This document shows positions 1-8,178 of a stretch of DNA of 13,496 bases, in pieces. Numbering within the stretch: the first letter of the stretch is position 1; every line of letters begins with the position of its first letter. Where the stretch lies: assembly GCA_014238935.1 (NCBI GenBank), contig JABAAD010000008.1, positions 1 through 13,496 of the forward strand. The letters are read 5' to 3'. Made by a program: the position numbers and the translations under genes. The notes under the pieces are model-generated. The model was not told the DNA's origin. It did not search any database and was given only the letters and a program-made list of their open reading frames with translations. Source of the DNA: Alphaproteobacteria bacterium (GTDB lineage Bacteria > Pseudomonadota > Alphaproteobacteria > JABSOH01 > JABAAW01).

Positions 1-37
1 GCGAGCGAGCGTAACCCTTCGGGTTTCGCTCGCTCGC
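1..37. repeat. Palindrome (hairpin) at window edge
   Basis: The first 37 bases form an almost perfect inverted repeat. Arms of 11 bp (GCGAGCGAGCG at 1-11 and CGCTCGCTCGC at 27-37) enclose a T:T mismatch (12/26) and a further 5-bp stem (AACCC 13-17 with GGGTT 21-25) around a TTC loop. No T-run is visible on either strand, so it is not an obvious intrinsic terminator, although it lies downstream of dnaE and the left side is cut by the window edge. A second small hairpin follows at 43-57 (GCGCAC, AAA loop, GTGCGC). Both resemble the palindromes at 4677-4763, which also lie just left of a repeat copy. Confidence 0.6.
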
Positions 38-58
38 AGAACGCGCACAAAGTGCGCC

Positions 59-211
59 CGCTGACGCGGGGTCTTCGTGGGGGAACTTCGTCCCCCCACA
101 CCCCCCGCGTGCTACGCACGCGATGTTTTGCACCCGTCAATACAAAAAACGCGTATCTGCCTCTGCGAAGCGCGCCCGCAAGGAAGCGCAAGCAAGCAGA
201 GGAAGATACAC
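59..211 (+). repeat. Dispersed structured repeat, copy 1
   Basis: This ~150-bp segment matches 4787-4936 in the same orientation, in blocks. Domain A: arms ACGCGGGG (64-71) and CCCCGCGT (103-110) enclose an inner hairpin (about 77-99), followed by GCGTGC-TAC-GCACGC (107-121), which shares bases with the outer stem and so could form an alternative structure. A conserved linker (about 122-142, containing TGTTTTGCA and CCGTCAATA) leads to domain B: a stem GTATCT-G-CCTCTGC (153-166) pairing with GCAGAGG-A-AGATAC (196-209) around a 29-nt loop. The stems differ from copy 2 on both sides while pairing is kept. It lies 3' of dnaE. Plus-strand reading frames here are incidental. It could be a mobile palindromic element, a REP/BIME-like element or a structured RNA; I cannot decide. 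Confidence 0.7.
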
Positions 212-261
212 CCAAAAGTATAAGCACACAACAGATACACCCAAAGCACAAGCGCAGAGCC

Positions 262-3200
262 TTACGCCGCACGCCGTCTCTCCACACCCTCAACACCGCG
301 CAACTCCCCCAATCCCCGCTCCAATGCCACATCCAAACGATAGTGCTGCCCCAACAAAACCCGCAAAATCCGCGACTCCTCCCGAATGCACAACTCAATC
401 TCTCCCTCGCCACGCTCAGCACGCTCAGCAAGAAAACTCGCCAATAACGCAGGATCCCAACCCTCACGACTAACATGCAACAACAACCGCTCCATACCAC
501 CACCCCCCACACCCAACCCCCCAACACCCTCCGACGACGATGCAATAGGCTCTGCCATCGACGAAGAAACAGGCGGAGGAGAAGACACAGGCGAAGACAT
601 AGACATAGGCGGAGGCGAAGGCGAAGGCGAAGGCGGAGGCGAAGACATAGACACAGGCGCAGAAGACGACACAGAGGGCTGATTCCCCAACCGCTGCCGC
701 AACACCGCAGCGAAAGGCTTCAGTTTCACAACGCGAAACTGCAAACGATCTCGATTAGGCATGCGGACACAATTCAACTCCAAAGCCAGCAAAGCCCCCT
801 CCTCGCGCAAAATCGCATGCTTTTCCGCCTGCGTCGAAAACAAGGTCGTCTCAAACGATCCGCTCGTATCCGACAAAGAAAGCACAACCAAACGTTTAGA
901 ACTATCCTTCAGCCTCTTCTCGCGCACCTCCTCCAGTCTGCCGACGATGCGAATGCGCTCTCCGTCTGCCACACCCTCAAGGTCGCTCGAAGTCAGAAAG
1001 CCCGCAGCCTCGCACAACGCCTTGTGTTCCGCCAGAGGATGCCCGCTCAAATAAAAGCCAACCGCCTCACGCTCCTCGCGCATGCGCCGCGTTGCATCCC
1101 ACGCAGCCGCTTGCGGAAGCTGGCGCGGCGCAAAACTATCCTGCGCTTTCTCTGGTTGCGAAGAGTTTCCGAAAAGAGACTCCTGTCCCTCCTCCTCACG
1201 ACTTTGCATCACATACAGCAAGAGGTCGATCGCCTCGAAAGTCTGCGCGCGATTCGCGTTGAGTGAATCGAACGCACCACTGCGAATCAACGATTCGAGC
1301 GATCGACGCGAGAGAGCTCGTCCTGCCATGCGCTCCGCAAAGTCGAAGAGGTCGCTGAACGCTCCGCCACGCTCGCGTTCACACACCACCTCCTCCATCG
1401 CCTTGCTGCCGACATGCTTGAGCGCGCCGAGTCCGTAGCGAATGGCATCCTTGCCCTCAAACTGCTCCTCGTGCTTTTCTTCGTGTTTTTCCTCGTGTTT
1501 TTCCTCATATTTTTCCAGGGCGAACTCTGCGCGCGAACGATTCACATTCGGCGGCAGAAGAGCGATTTCCAACCCCTGCAAGCAAGGCACATACTGCGCG
1601 AGACGATCGGTGTTCTCCGCATCGAAGACCATCATCGAGGCGAAAAACGCAGCAGGATGGTGGATACGCAACCACGCCGTTTGATAGGCGATCATCGCAT
1701 AAGCAGCAGCGTGCGACTTGTTAAAGCCGTAGCCCGCAAAAGCGTAGATCTGCTCGAATATCTTGCTTGCGACGCGCTGCTCTATAGCGCCCCTCGCGCA
1801 GCCCTCCAAAAATCTCTTGCGCTGCCCGCGCATCTCGACAGGATCTTTCTTGCCCATCGCGCGTCTGAGACGATCGGATGCCCCCAACGAGAAGCCCGCA
1901 AGCACCTGCGCCATGCAGATAACCTGCTCCTGATAAACAGGAATGCCGTAGGTCTCACGCAGAATCGGCTCCAGCTTCTCGTGCAAGTAGCCGATCGACT
2001 CTTTGCCATGCTTGCGCGCGACATAACTGGGAATATGCTCCATCGGTCCCGGGCGGTAGAGCGCAACCGCCGCGATGATGTCCTCGAAGCGATCAGGACG
2101 CATGCGCCGCAACACCTCTCGAATGCCCGCCGATTCAAACTGGAAGATGCCAAAAGTATCAGCGCGCGAAAAAAGATCGAAGACGGCAGACGAATCCAAC
2201 GGCAACCCTTCCATGTCCAACTCCGTTCCGCGCTCTTTCAACAGGTTCTCGCAGTGCGCCATCACGCTGAGCGTCTTCAACCCTAGAAAATCGAACTTGA
2301 TCAACCCCGCCTGTTCGACATACTTCATGGTGAACTGCGTCGAGCTGAATCCAGTCTCCTTGTCTCGATAGAGGGGGACGAGGTCTGCCAACGCGCGATC
2401 GCCGATGACGATGCCGGCGGCGTGCGTGGATGCGTGTCGATAGAGCCCTTCGAGCTTCTGCGCCAAATCGAGCAGCTTGGCGATCGAGGGATCTTCGGCT
2501 TCGCGTGCGAGCGCGCTACCCTTCTCGGCGAGCGAATCTTCTAGGGATTGCAACGCAGGAATTGTCTTGCAGAGTCGATCGACGCGGGGATAGGGAATGC
2601 CGAGCGCGCGTCCGACATCGCGCACTGCCGCGCGCGCTTGTAGCGTTCCCAATGTGATGATTTGTCCGACCTTCTCCTCTCCGTAGCGTTGTCGCACATA
2701 TGCGATGACTTGTTCGCGTCGTTCCTGACAGAAGTCGATATCGAAGTCTGGCATGGACAAGCGTTCGGGATTGAGAAAACGTTCGAACAGCAGCCCCCAG
2801 CGCACGGGGTCGAGCGCCGTGATGGCGAGCGCCCATGCGACCAACGATCCCGCCCCCGACCCCCTTCCCGGTCCGACGGGAATTCCTTCTTCCTTCGCCC
2901 AGCGGATGAAATCGGCGACGATCAGGAAATAACCCTGCAAGCCCTTCTCGACGATCACCTCCAGTTCTGCCTTGAGACGCTCCTCATAGACGACGCGGTG
3001 GCTGTCGTGCGGCGGCAATGCCAAGCGTTCGCAAAACAAACGTTCGAGCCCCTTGTGAGCCTGCCTTCGAAGGAGGGCGGCTTCGTCCTCCTCTCCCTCT
3101 GCAAAGCGAGGCAAGATCGTCGCGCGCGCCTCGAAAATGACGCTACAACGCTCGGCGATATGGAGGGTGTTTTCGCAAGCCTCAGGCAGATCTCGAAACA

Positions 3201-4059
3201 AGGCGCGCATGCGTTCGGGCGGCGCGAGGTCTTGGCGGGGCGAGGAGCGGCGGCGTGCACCCTGCGAGACGGGAACGCCTTGCGCAATGGCGAGCAGAAC
3301 ATCTTGCGCCTCAAACATCGAAGGGCTTTCGAACATGCAATTGTTGCTGGCGACAGGCGGCAGGTTTTCCTGCGTGCACAAAGCGAGCAATCCTTCTTCG
3401 ATGCGTCTTTCGCGTTGGAGAGCGGTCGCGTTGCGCTCGTCGGCAAAGCGGTTGAGTTCGATGTAGAAGCGTTCGCCAAAGAGCGCGTTCAAACGGCGGC
3501 AGAGCGAGCGCGCCTCGTCGAAACGTTCTTCACCGAGCAGGAGTCCCAACGGCCCCTCCAAACCGCCGCTGAGGGTGAGAATGCCCTCGTGGTAGCGTTC
3601 CAAGTGTTCGAAGGTCAGATAGGGAGAGTCGCAAAAGGGTTTGTCCGCCTGTTCTGTTTCCTGCCGTGCGTCTGCGTGAATTTCCTTCGATTTTTTTGTG
3701 TCGTTTTCGTCCTGCGCAAAATCGGCGCGGTAGAGCGCGCTTGCGAGTCGCATGAGGTTTCCGTAGCCTTTCTCTGTCATCGCCAAAAAGACGAGTGGGG
3801 CAAGACGCGGGCGAGAGGTTGTTTTGGCAACGTTTGTCTCGAAGTGAAGTTGCGCTTCGAGTCCGAGCAGGGGTTTGATGCCTGCCTGCGCGAGGGCTGC
3901 GCTCATCTCTGGAATACCGAAGAGTCCGTTGCTGTCGGTGATCCCGACGGCGGGGACGTGGTGTTGTTGGCAGTAGGAGACGAGGGCTGGTGCGCGCAAC
4001 GTTCCTTCCAGCATGGAGTAGCTTGTGTGGGTACGAAGGTGGATGAACTCTGCGGGCAT
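262..4059 (-). CDS. dnaE: DNA polymerase III subunit alpha (DnaE)
   Basis: Catalytic subunit of the replicative polymerase, 1265 aa from the chosen start. It opens with the PHP-domain motif HLRTHTSYSMLEG. The palm carries PGRGSGAGS near residue 394 and PDFDIDF at 437-443, whose D438 and D440 match the catalytic pair of E. coli DnaE; D590 in FDFLGL is the likely third acidic residue. A clamp-binding-type motif QESLF begins at residue 959, and an OB-fold region follows (IRIVGRLEEV). I chose ATG 4059 rather than ATG 4137 because MPAEFIHLRTHTSYS aligns with known DnaE N-termini, and the 26 residues before it are encoded by a dispersed-repeat remnant. No clear ribosome binding site is visible. Odd features: a tandem EEKH stretch (residues 849-864) and a Ser/Pro/Gly-rich linker (about 1123-1173) before the C-terminal domain. 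DnaE1 rather than the imuABC-type DnaE2 is supported by the long C-terminal domain, but this is less certain. Confidence 0.97.
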   Translation of the reverse strand: MPAEFIHLRTHTSYSMLEGTLRAPALVSYCQQHHVPAVGITDSNGLFGIPEMSAALAQAGIKPLLGLEAQLHFETNVAKTTSRPRLAPLVFLAMTEKGYGNLMRLASALYRADFAQDENDTKKSKEIHADARQETEQADKPFCDSPYLTFEHLERYHEGILTLSGGLEGPLGLLLGEERFDEARSLCRRLNALFGERFYIELNRFADERNATALQRERRIEEGLLALCTQENLPPVASNNCMFESPSMFEAQDVLLAIAQGVPVSQGARRRSSPRQDLAPPERMRALFRDLPEACENTLHIAERCSVIFEARATILPRFAEGEEDEAALLRRQAHKGLERLFCERLALPPHDSHRVVYEERLKAELEVIVEKGLQGYFLIVADFIRWAKEEGIPVGPGRGSGAGSLVAWALAITALDPVRWGLLFERFLNPERLSMPDFDIDFCQERREQVIAYVRQRYGEEKVGQIITLGTLQARAAVRDVGRALGIPYPRVDRLCKTIPALQSLEDSLAEKGSALAREAEDPSIAKLLDLAQKLEGLYRHASTHAAGIVIGDRALADLVPLYRDKETGFSSTQFTMKYVEQAGLIKFDFLGLKTLSVMAHCENLLKERGTELDMEGLPLDSSAVFDLFSRADTFGIFQFESAGIREVLRRMRPDRFEDIIAAVALYRPGPMEHIPSYVARKHGKESIGYLHEKLEPILRETYGIPVYQEQVICMAQVLAGFSLGASDRLRRAMGKKDPVEMRGQRKRFLEGCARGAIEQRVASKIFEQIYAFAGYGFNKSHAAAYAMIAYQTAWLRIHHPAAFFASMMVFDAENTDRLAQYVPCLQGLEIALLPPNVNRSRAEFALEKYEEKHEEKHEEKHEEQFEGKDAIRYGLGALKHVGSKAMEEVVCERERGGAFSDLFDFAERMAGRALSRRSLESLIRSGAFDSLNANRAQTFEAIDLLLYVMQSREEEGQESLFGNSSQPEKAQDSFAPRQLPQAAAWDATRRMREEREAVGFYLSGHPLAEHKALCEAAGFLTSSDLEGVADGERIRIVGRLEEVREKRLKDSSKRLVVLSLSDTSGSFETTLFSTQAEKHAILREEGALLALELNCVRMPNRDRLQFRVVKLKPFAAVLRQRLGNQPSVSSSAPVSMSSPPPSPSPSPPPMSMSSPVSSPPPVSSSMAEPIASSSEGVGGLGVGGGGMERLLLHVSREGWDPALLASFLAERAERGEGEIELCIREESRILRVLLGQHYRLDVALERGLGELRGVEGVERRRAA
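540..690 (-). repeat. Low-complexity hexamer repeats in dnaE linker
   Basis: Inside dnaE, a run of imperfect 6-bp units (plus-strand GGCGAA/GGCGGA/GACATA) spans about 570-665 and extends as degenerate Ser/Pro/Met coding to 690. It encodes a flexible linker (SMSSPPPSPSPSPPP and similar) between the OB-fold region and the C-terminal domain of the polymerase. The length is a multiple of three, so the frame is kept. Such a linker is not typical of DnaE. Confidence 0.75.
1468..1515 (-). repeat. 12-bp tandem repeat, 4 units, in dnaE
   Basis: Four consecutive 12-bp units at 1468-1479, 1480-1491, 1492-1503 and 1504-1515 (plus-strand consensus CTCGTGTTTTTC) encode a repeated EEKH motif at about residues 849-864 of DnaE. 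The units differ by a few substitutions and leave the frame intact. They probably form a charged, exposed loop just before the GLGALKHVG segment. Confidence 0.85.
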
Positions 4060-4082
4060 GCTTTTTTTGTAGCACAAGGGAG

Positions 4083-4166
4083 GAGGCAAAAACGGGCTTT
4101 TTGTCTTGACGGGCGCAAAAAATCGCGTGCGTAGCAAACATCACTGACGCGCGTTGTAAGCAACGC
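4083..4166 (-). repeat. Diverged inverted remnant of the dispersed repeat (copy 3)
   Basis: Read on the minus strand, this segment contains TGCTACGCACGCGAT, then TTTTGCGCCCGTCAAGACA, matching the domain A end and linker of copies 1 and 2 (about 111-145 and 4837-4868). A small hairpin GCGTTG-TAAG-CAACGC (4151-4166) lies where domain A would be. The domain B stem is missing; the match fades into the dnaE start region. This remnant encodes the spurious 26-residue N-terminal extension of dnaE: the translated pieces LRTRFFAPVKTK here and LRTRCFAPVNTK in copy 1 come from the same repeat sequence. Confidence 0.65.
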
Positions 4167-4201
4167 ACTATGAAGAGCGCGCGCAGTGTGCTTATGCGGA
4201 C

Positions 4202-4230
4202 TTGACTTTCTGACGGGGTGTAGGTATCGT
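4202..4230 (+). promoter_or_regulatory. Candidate sigma70-type promoter
   Basis: TTGACT (4202-4207) and TATCGT (4225-4230) are separated by 17 bp, about 49 bp upstream of the start codon of the small coiled-coil gene at 4279. The -35 matches the consensus 5/6 and the -10 matches 4/6. Prediction by eye only. Confidence 0.4.
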
Positions 4231-4278
4231 TATCAGGAGATTTGTTTTGGAGGGTTGGAAAAAAGGAAGATTGTTGTC

Positions 4279-4557
4279 ATGTTGAAGGAAACGGGAAGAT
4301 TGTCGAATGGAACGGTGAGTTTTGACACGCAGCGAGTTGTCGACCGATTGCGAGAGGGTGGATGGAACGAGGGGCAATCTCGTGCGCTTTGCGATGTTTT
4401 GCGCGAGATTATGCGAGGTGTTGCGACGAAGGCGGACATTAAAGAGGTGAAGGCGGAGATGCGGACTTTGGAAGGGCAGATGACTTCTTTGAGGTTGATT
4501 ATGCTAACGGGCTTTATCTTCTTGGGAATATTGATCGCTTTGGAAAATTTCCTATAA
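4279..4557 (+). CDS. Small coiled-coil membrane protein, DUF1640-like
   Basis: A 92-aa protein starting at ATG 4279, about ten bases after a purine-rich AAGGAAG. An upstream in-frame start at 4186 would begin inside repeat-derived sequence and is less likely. The N-terminal part (FDTQRVVDRLREGGWNEGQ) and the central ALCDVLREIMRGVATKADIKE, followed by a heptad-like helix (about residues 45-68) and a C-terminal hydrophobic helix LIMLTGFIFLGILIA (about 71-86), fit the DUF1640 (CCDC90-like) family. Bacterial members are small proteins of unknown role, probably anchored in the inner membrane by the C-terminal helix. It stands alone between repeat-rich regions on the strand opposite dnaE. Its base composition looks richer in A/T and G than its neighbours, which may indicate a separate origin. 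The family call rests on motif memory. Confidence 0.72.
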   Translation: MLKETGRLSNGTVSFDTQRVVDRLREGGWNEGQSRALCDVLREIMRGVATKADIKEVKAEMRTLEGQMTSLRLIMLTGFIFLGILIALENFL

Positions 4558-4601
4558 AGCTTTGTTTTTCCAGGTGATCTATAATTTTTAAGTGCCACCT
4601 T

Positions 4602-4620
4602 GCGCTCCGCGCGTTTTTTT
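4602..4620 (+). terminator. Weak candidate intrinsic terminator
   Basis: GCGC (4602-4605), loop TCC, GCGC (4609-4612), then G and seven T residues (4614-4620). The stem is only 4 bp, so efficiency is doubtful, but it lies 45 bp after the stop codon of the small coiled-coil gene and is the only T-run hairpin there. Confidence 0.35.
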
Positions 4621-4676
4621 CTCCTCTATCTTTTTAGGCAAAATTAAAGACGCTGTGCCGCGTTGTGAGTCAGCTT

Positions 4677-4763
4677 GCGCGAGGCAAAGCCTCGCGCTTT
4701 TGAATCAAGAAGCTACGCGCTACGCGCGTAGAATAGCGTCATAGCACACGGCTTGCCGTGTGC
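4677..4763. repeat. Cluster of three perfect short palindromes
   Basis: Three hairpins in a row: GCGCGAGGC-AAA-GCCTCGCGC (4677-4697), CTACGCGC-TAC-GCGCGTAG (4713-4731) and GCACACGGC-TT-GCCGTGTGC (4744-4763), with 8-9 bp arms and no mismatches. The stems are unrelated in sequence, but the loops AAA and TAC recur elsewhere (AAA at 49-51, TAC at 113-115 and 4839-4841). They lie immediately left of repeat copy 2, as the palindromes at 1-57 lie left of copy 1, so they may form a variable flank of the same element. Confidence 0.7.
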
Positions 4764-4786
4764 GTCCATAACATTGTCGCACGCTC

Positions 4787-4936
4787 CGCTGACGCGGGGT
4801 CTTTTGCGAGGGATTGCTCCCTCGCGCTCCCCGCGTGCTACGCACGCGTTTGTTTTGCATCCGTCAATAAATAAAGTGCGCGTCTTCCTCTGCGTAGCGC
4901 GCTCCCTAAAAAGCGCAAGCAAGCAGAGGAAGACAT
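4787..4936 (+). repeat. Dispersed structured repeat, copy 2
   Basis: Same architecture and orientation as copy 1 at 59-211. Domain A: outer arms ACGCGGGG (4792-4799) and CCCCGCGT (4829-4836), inner perfect 8-bp hairpin GCGAGGGA (4806-4813) with TCCCTCGC (4818-4825), then GCGTGC-TAC-GCACGC (4833-4847). The linker keeps TGTTTTGCA and CCGTCAATA. Domain B: a perfect 12-bp stem GTCTTCCTCTGC (4882-4893) with GCAGAGGAAGAC (4923-4934) around a loop of 29 nt, the same length as in copy 1 and ending in the same AAGCGCAAGCAA. The inner hairpin and the base of domain B differ from copy 1 on both strands of each stem. No protein is convincingly encoded. Confidence 0.72.
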
Positions 4937-5101
4937 ACAAAAACAAATCACGCACAAAGACACAAGCGCGAGCGCAACAAACACATACAAACTCAATCTC
5001 TCCGAAAAAATCCAAGCAAACAAAAGCAAACACGCCACACGAACCCCATCCTTGACTCCTCCACCTTGACTCCTCCCCCCCCCTCCCCCACAATCCACCC
5101 C
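4937..5101. other. A/C-rich non-coding tail before the antiporter gene, with a 14-bp duplication
   Basis: Nothing in these 165 bases looks like a gene. The plus strand is very rich in A and C and almost free of G and T after about 4980, resembling the A/C-rich sequence that follows copy 1 (211-255). A 14-bp tandem duplication, CCTTGACTCCTCC plus A or C, occupies 5050-5063 and 5064-5077. It contains TTGACT twice, which resembles a -35 box, but no -10 box follows, and no Shine-Dalgarno sequence precedes the ATG at 5102. Confidence 0.55.
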
Positions 5102-6067
5102 ATGCTCATCCCCTCCCTCCAACTCCTGCTCGGACTCCTCATTCTCGTCGTCGGAGGTGAAGCCACCGTGCAAGGTAGCCTAACCCTCGCTAAAAGACTC
5201 CGCCTCTCGCCCGCACTCGCCGGGGTCGCCATCGTCGGATTCGGTACCTCCGCACCAGAACTCTTCCTATCCCTCCAAGCCGCATGGAAAGGTAGCGGAG
5301 GACTCGCCGCAGGAAATATACTCGGTAGCAACATCGCCAATGTCTGGCTCATCGGAGGACTCATCGTCCTCTTCTCTCACCTCAACAAAAAACAACAAGC
5401 AAAACAACCCTCTACCCTCCACGCCATCGCCGCAGGCAGCGCACTCCTAACTATCACCGCCTTCGCTCCGCTCGGCAACATCCCCTCCTACTGGGGAGCA
5501 ACCCTCCTCATCCCGTTCGCAATCTATACATACCTCGCGCTCAAAGAAGCCACACAAACACACACAAAAACACAACACGACGGACAATCGCCCAAAAACG
5601 GACTCAAACACGGAATACTGCTCGCTCTCGGAGGACTCGTCCTCATGCTCATAGGCGCCGAAGAAGTCGTCGCAGGAGGACAAACCCTCGCACAAAAACT
5701 CGGCGTGCCAGAAACGCTCATCGGACTCTCTATTCTTGCGCTCGGTACCTCCCTGCCTGAAGTCGTCGCAACCCTAGTGGCCATCAGACGCAAAGCCCTC
5801 GCGCTCGCAACAGGAGGTATCTTCGGTAGCACCATCTTCAACAGCTGGCTCATCCTCCCCCTCTGCGCACTCCTCCTGCCCCTCGATGTCAGAGAAAACT
5901 TGCCAGACATCCTCCTCGCTCCTATCGCCTTCGCTCTCTTCCTGCTCGGTATCAAAAGCCACAAACGATGGCGCAAACAATGGCGCAAACAATGGCGTTT
6001 GACTATCGGAATTAGTTGCATCCTCTGCTACGCCCTCTACTGGGGATTCCTCGCAACAAGAGTCTGA
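5102..6067 (+). CDS. Calcium/sodium antiporter, CaCA family (YrbG-like)
   Basis: Integral inner-membrane cation antiporter of 321 aa, the usual size for bacterial YrbG-type exchangers, with about ten hydrophobic helices in two inverted halves. The first alpha repeat is GFGTSAPELFLS followed by GNILGSNIANV; the second is ALGTSLPEVVATL followed by GGIFGSTIFNS. The Thr, Ser and Glu of the two GTS-PE motifs, and the Ser and Asn spaced by four in GSNIAN and GSTIFN, are the expected ion-coordinating positions. The second repeat departs from the usual GN...GSN pattern (GG and GST). I chose ATG 5102; a TTG start at 5066 would add a Pro-rich leader read from non-coding duplication. Near the C-terminus a 12-bp tandem repeat gives RWRKQWRKQWR, a cationic loop before the last helix. 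It runs convergently to trmB with a 33-bp gap. The transported ion is inferred from the family. Confidence 0.9.
   Translation: MLIPSLQLLLGLLILVVGGEATVQGSLTLAKRLRLSPALAGVAIVGFGTSAPELFLSLQAAWKGSGGLAAGNILGSNIANVWLIGGLIVLFSHLNKKQQAKQPSTLHAIAAGSALLTITAFAPLGNIPSYWGATLLIPFAIYTYLALKEATQTHTKTQHDGQSPKNGLKHGILLALGGLVLMLIGAEEVVAGGQTLAQKLGVPETLIGLSILALGTSLPEVVATLVAIRRKALALATGGIFGSTIFNSWLILPLCALLLPLDVRENLPDILLAPIAFALFLLGIKSHKRWRKQWRKQWRLTIGISCILCYALYWGFLATRV
5961..5996 (+). repeat. 12-bp tandem repeat, 3 units, in antiporter gene
   Basis: Three units at 5961-5972, 5973-5984 and 5985-5996 (consensus GCAAACAATGGC; the first unit has two substitutions). They encode a repeated R-K-Q-W pattern in a loop between the last two membrane helices. 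The last two units are identical, suggesting recent duplication. Confidence 0.8.
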
Positions 6068-6879
6068 CAAACAAAACCCAACAGAACCTCGCCGCAACCC
6101 TCATCTACGCTCGAAGGTGGCGTAAAAGATCGAACGACCCGCACGCTCCGCCTTCCTCTGATAACGCGTAGCAACCCACCCCGCAGGCGGCATGCACCAA
6201 TCTTCGGGACAAACCGCGCGCCACACAAATCGCGGATGCACGCAACAAGCAGCAAGCCCTGTCGAGACAAAGGCGGGCTCGTCGCTCGACCAACGCAACA
6301 CGCCCCCCACACGCAACAATCGCGCGAAAACATCCAAGACCTGCGCACGCAAAAGCCGCCGCTTGCGATGCCGCCGCCGCGGCCAAGGGTCGGGAAAGAG
6401 CAAATAGAGAAAACTCAAGCAACCCTCAGGCAAGGCAGGCAACAGCAGCAACGCGTCGTCGGCAAAAAGGCGCAAGTTCGAAGCAGAACACGCGGCGGAA
6501 CGCGTCGCCTCCCCCTCCCCCTGCGCGTTTTTGTCGGAAGGCTGCCTTCCCTGTTCCAACGTCGCGAGCAGAGCGGCGACTCCGTTGCGATAAGGTTCGC
6601 AGCCAATGAAGCCCGCCGTAGGCGCACGCGCTATTTGCGCGGACAAATGTTCGCCCGCCCCGAAGCCGATCTCGAGACGCAAGTCTTCTCGATAGCGTTC
6701 GAAGAAAGCCCCGTCTCCGCCGAAGGGCTGCGCCGGGTCAAGAGCCAACAGAGGCAGCTGTTGCGAAAGCAGCGTTTCTCGATAGGCGGAAAGCCTGCGC
6801 GACCTTCTGCGAGAGAAGCTGCGCGCAAAGCCACGCGAAAGAGCGCACGGCGATCTGTACCTTGAGCAAGCGGTCTGCG

Positions 6880-8037
<1,158 letters not shown>

Positions 8038-8101
8038 AGCGGAAAAAAGCTCCTTCAGGTTTCAACGCTCGCAAGCCTTCCCGCCAACGAGAAGAAACGC
8101 G

Positions 8102-8128
8102 AAAAAAACGCTGTCCTCGTACGACAGC
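8102..8128 (-). terminator. Intrinsic terminator in the ubiK-metK gap
   Basis: On the minus strand the sequence reads GCTGTC (complement of 8123-8128), a 7-nt loop, GACAGC (complement of 8110-8115), then G and seven T residues (complement of 8102-8108). It lies about 115 nt after the ubiK-like stop codon and 65 nt before the metK start. It is either the terminator of the lipoprotein-ubiK unit or an attenuator in the metK leader. The closest -35-like TTGACA on this strand (8159-8164) has no good -10 partner. Confidence 0.7.
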
Positions 8129-8178
8129 CCCCCTGCTTTGCCACAACCGCAACAGCCTTGTCAATCACCGAGCGAGAT

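Noticed and set aside
52..682. Overlapping small plus-strand open frames near the left edge
   Set aside because: They read the dispersed repeat and the antisense of the dnaE C-terminus; composition is low-complexity and no ribosome binding site is visible.
2662..4134. Plus-strand open frame of 490 codons
   Set aside because: Lies wholly antisense to dnaE, whose minus-strand product shows every catalytic motif. GC-rich coding sequence often leaves the opposite strand open.
4060..4137. ATG 4137 as the dnaE start
   Set aside because: The extra 26 residues are repeat-derived and family alignment begins at ATG 4059.
5050..5077. Promoter for the antiporter gene from the two TTGACT boxes
   Set aside because: No -10-like sequence follows at a suitable distance in the C-rich tract; the boxes are explained by a 14-bp duplication.
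8038..8101. SAM-II or SAM/SAH riboswitch directly before metK
   Set aside because: Some short matches suggested it, but I could not build the required pseudoknot and conserved core from the sequence.
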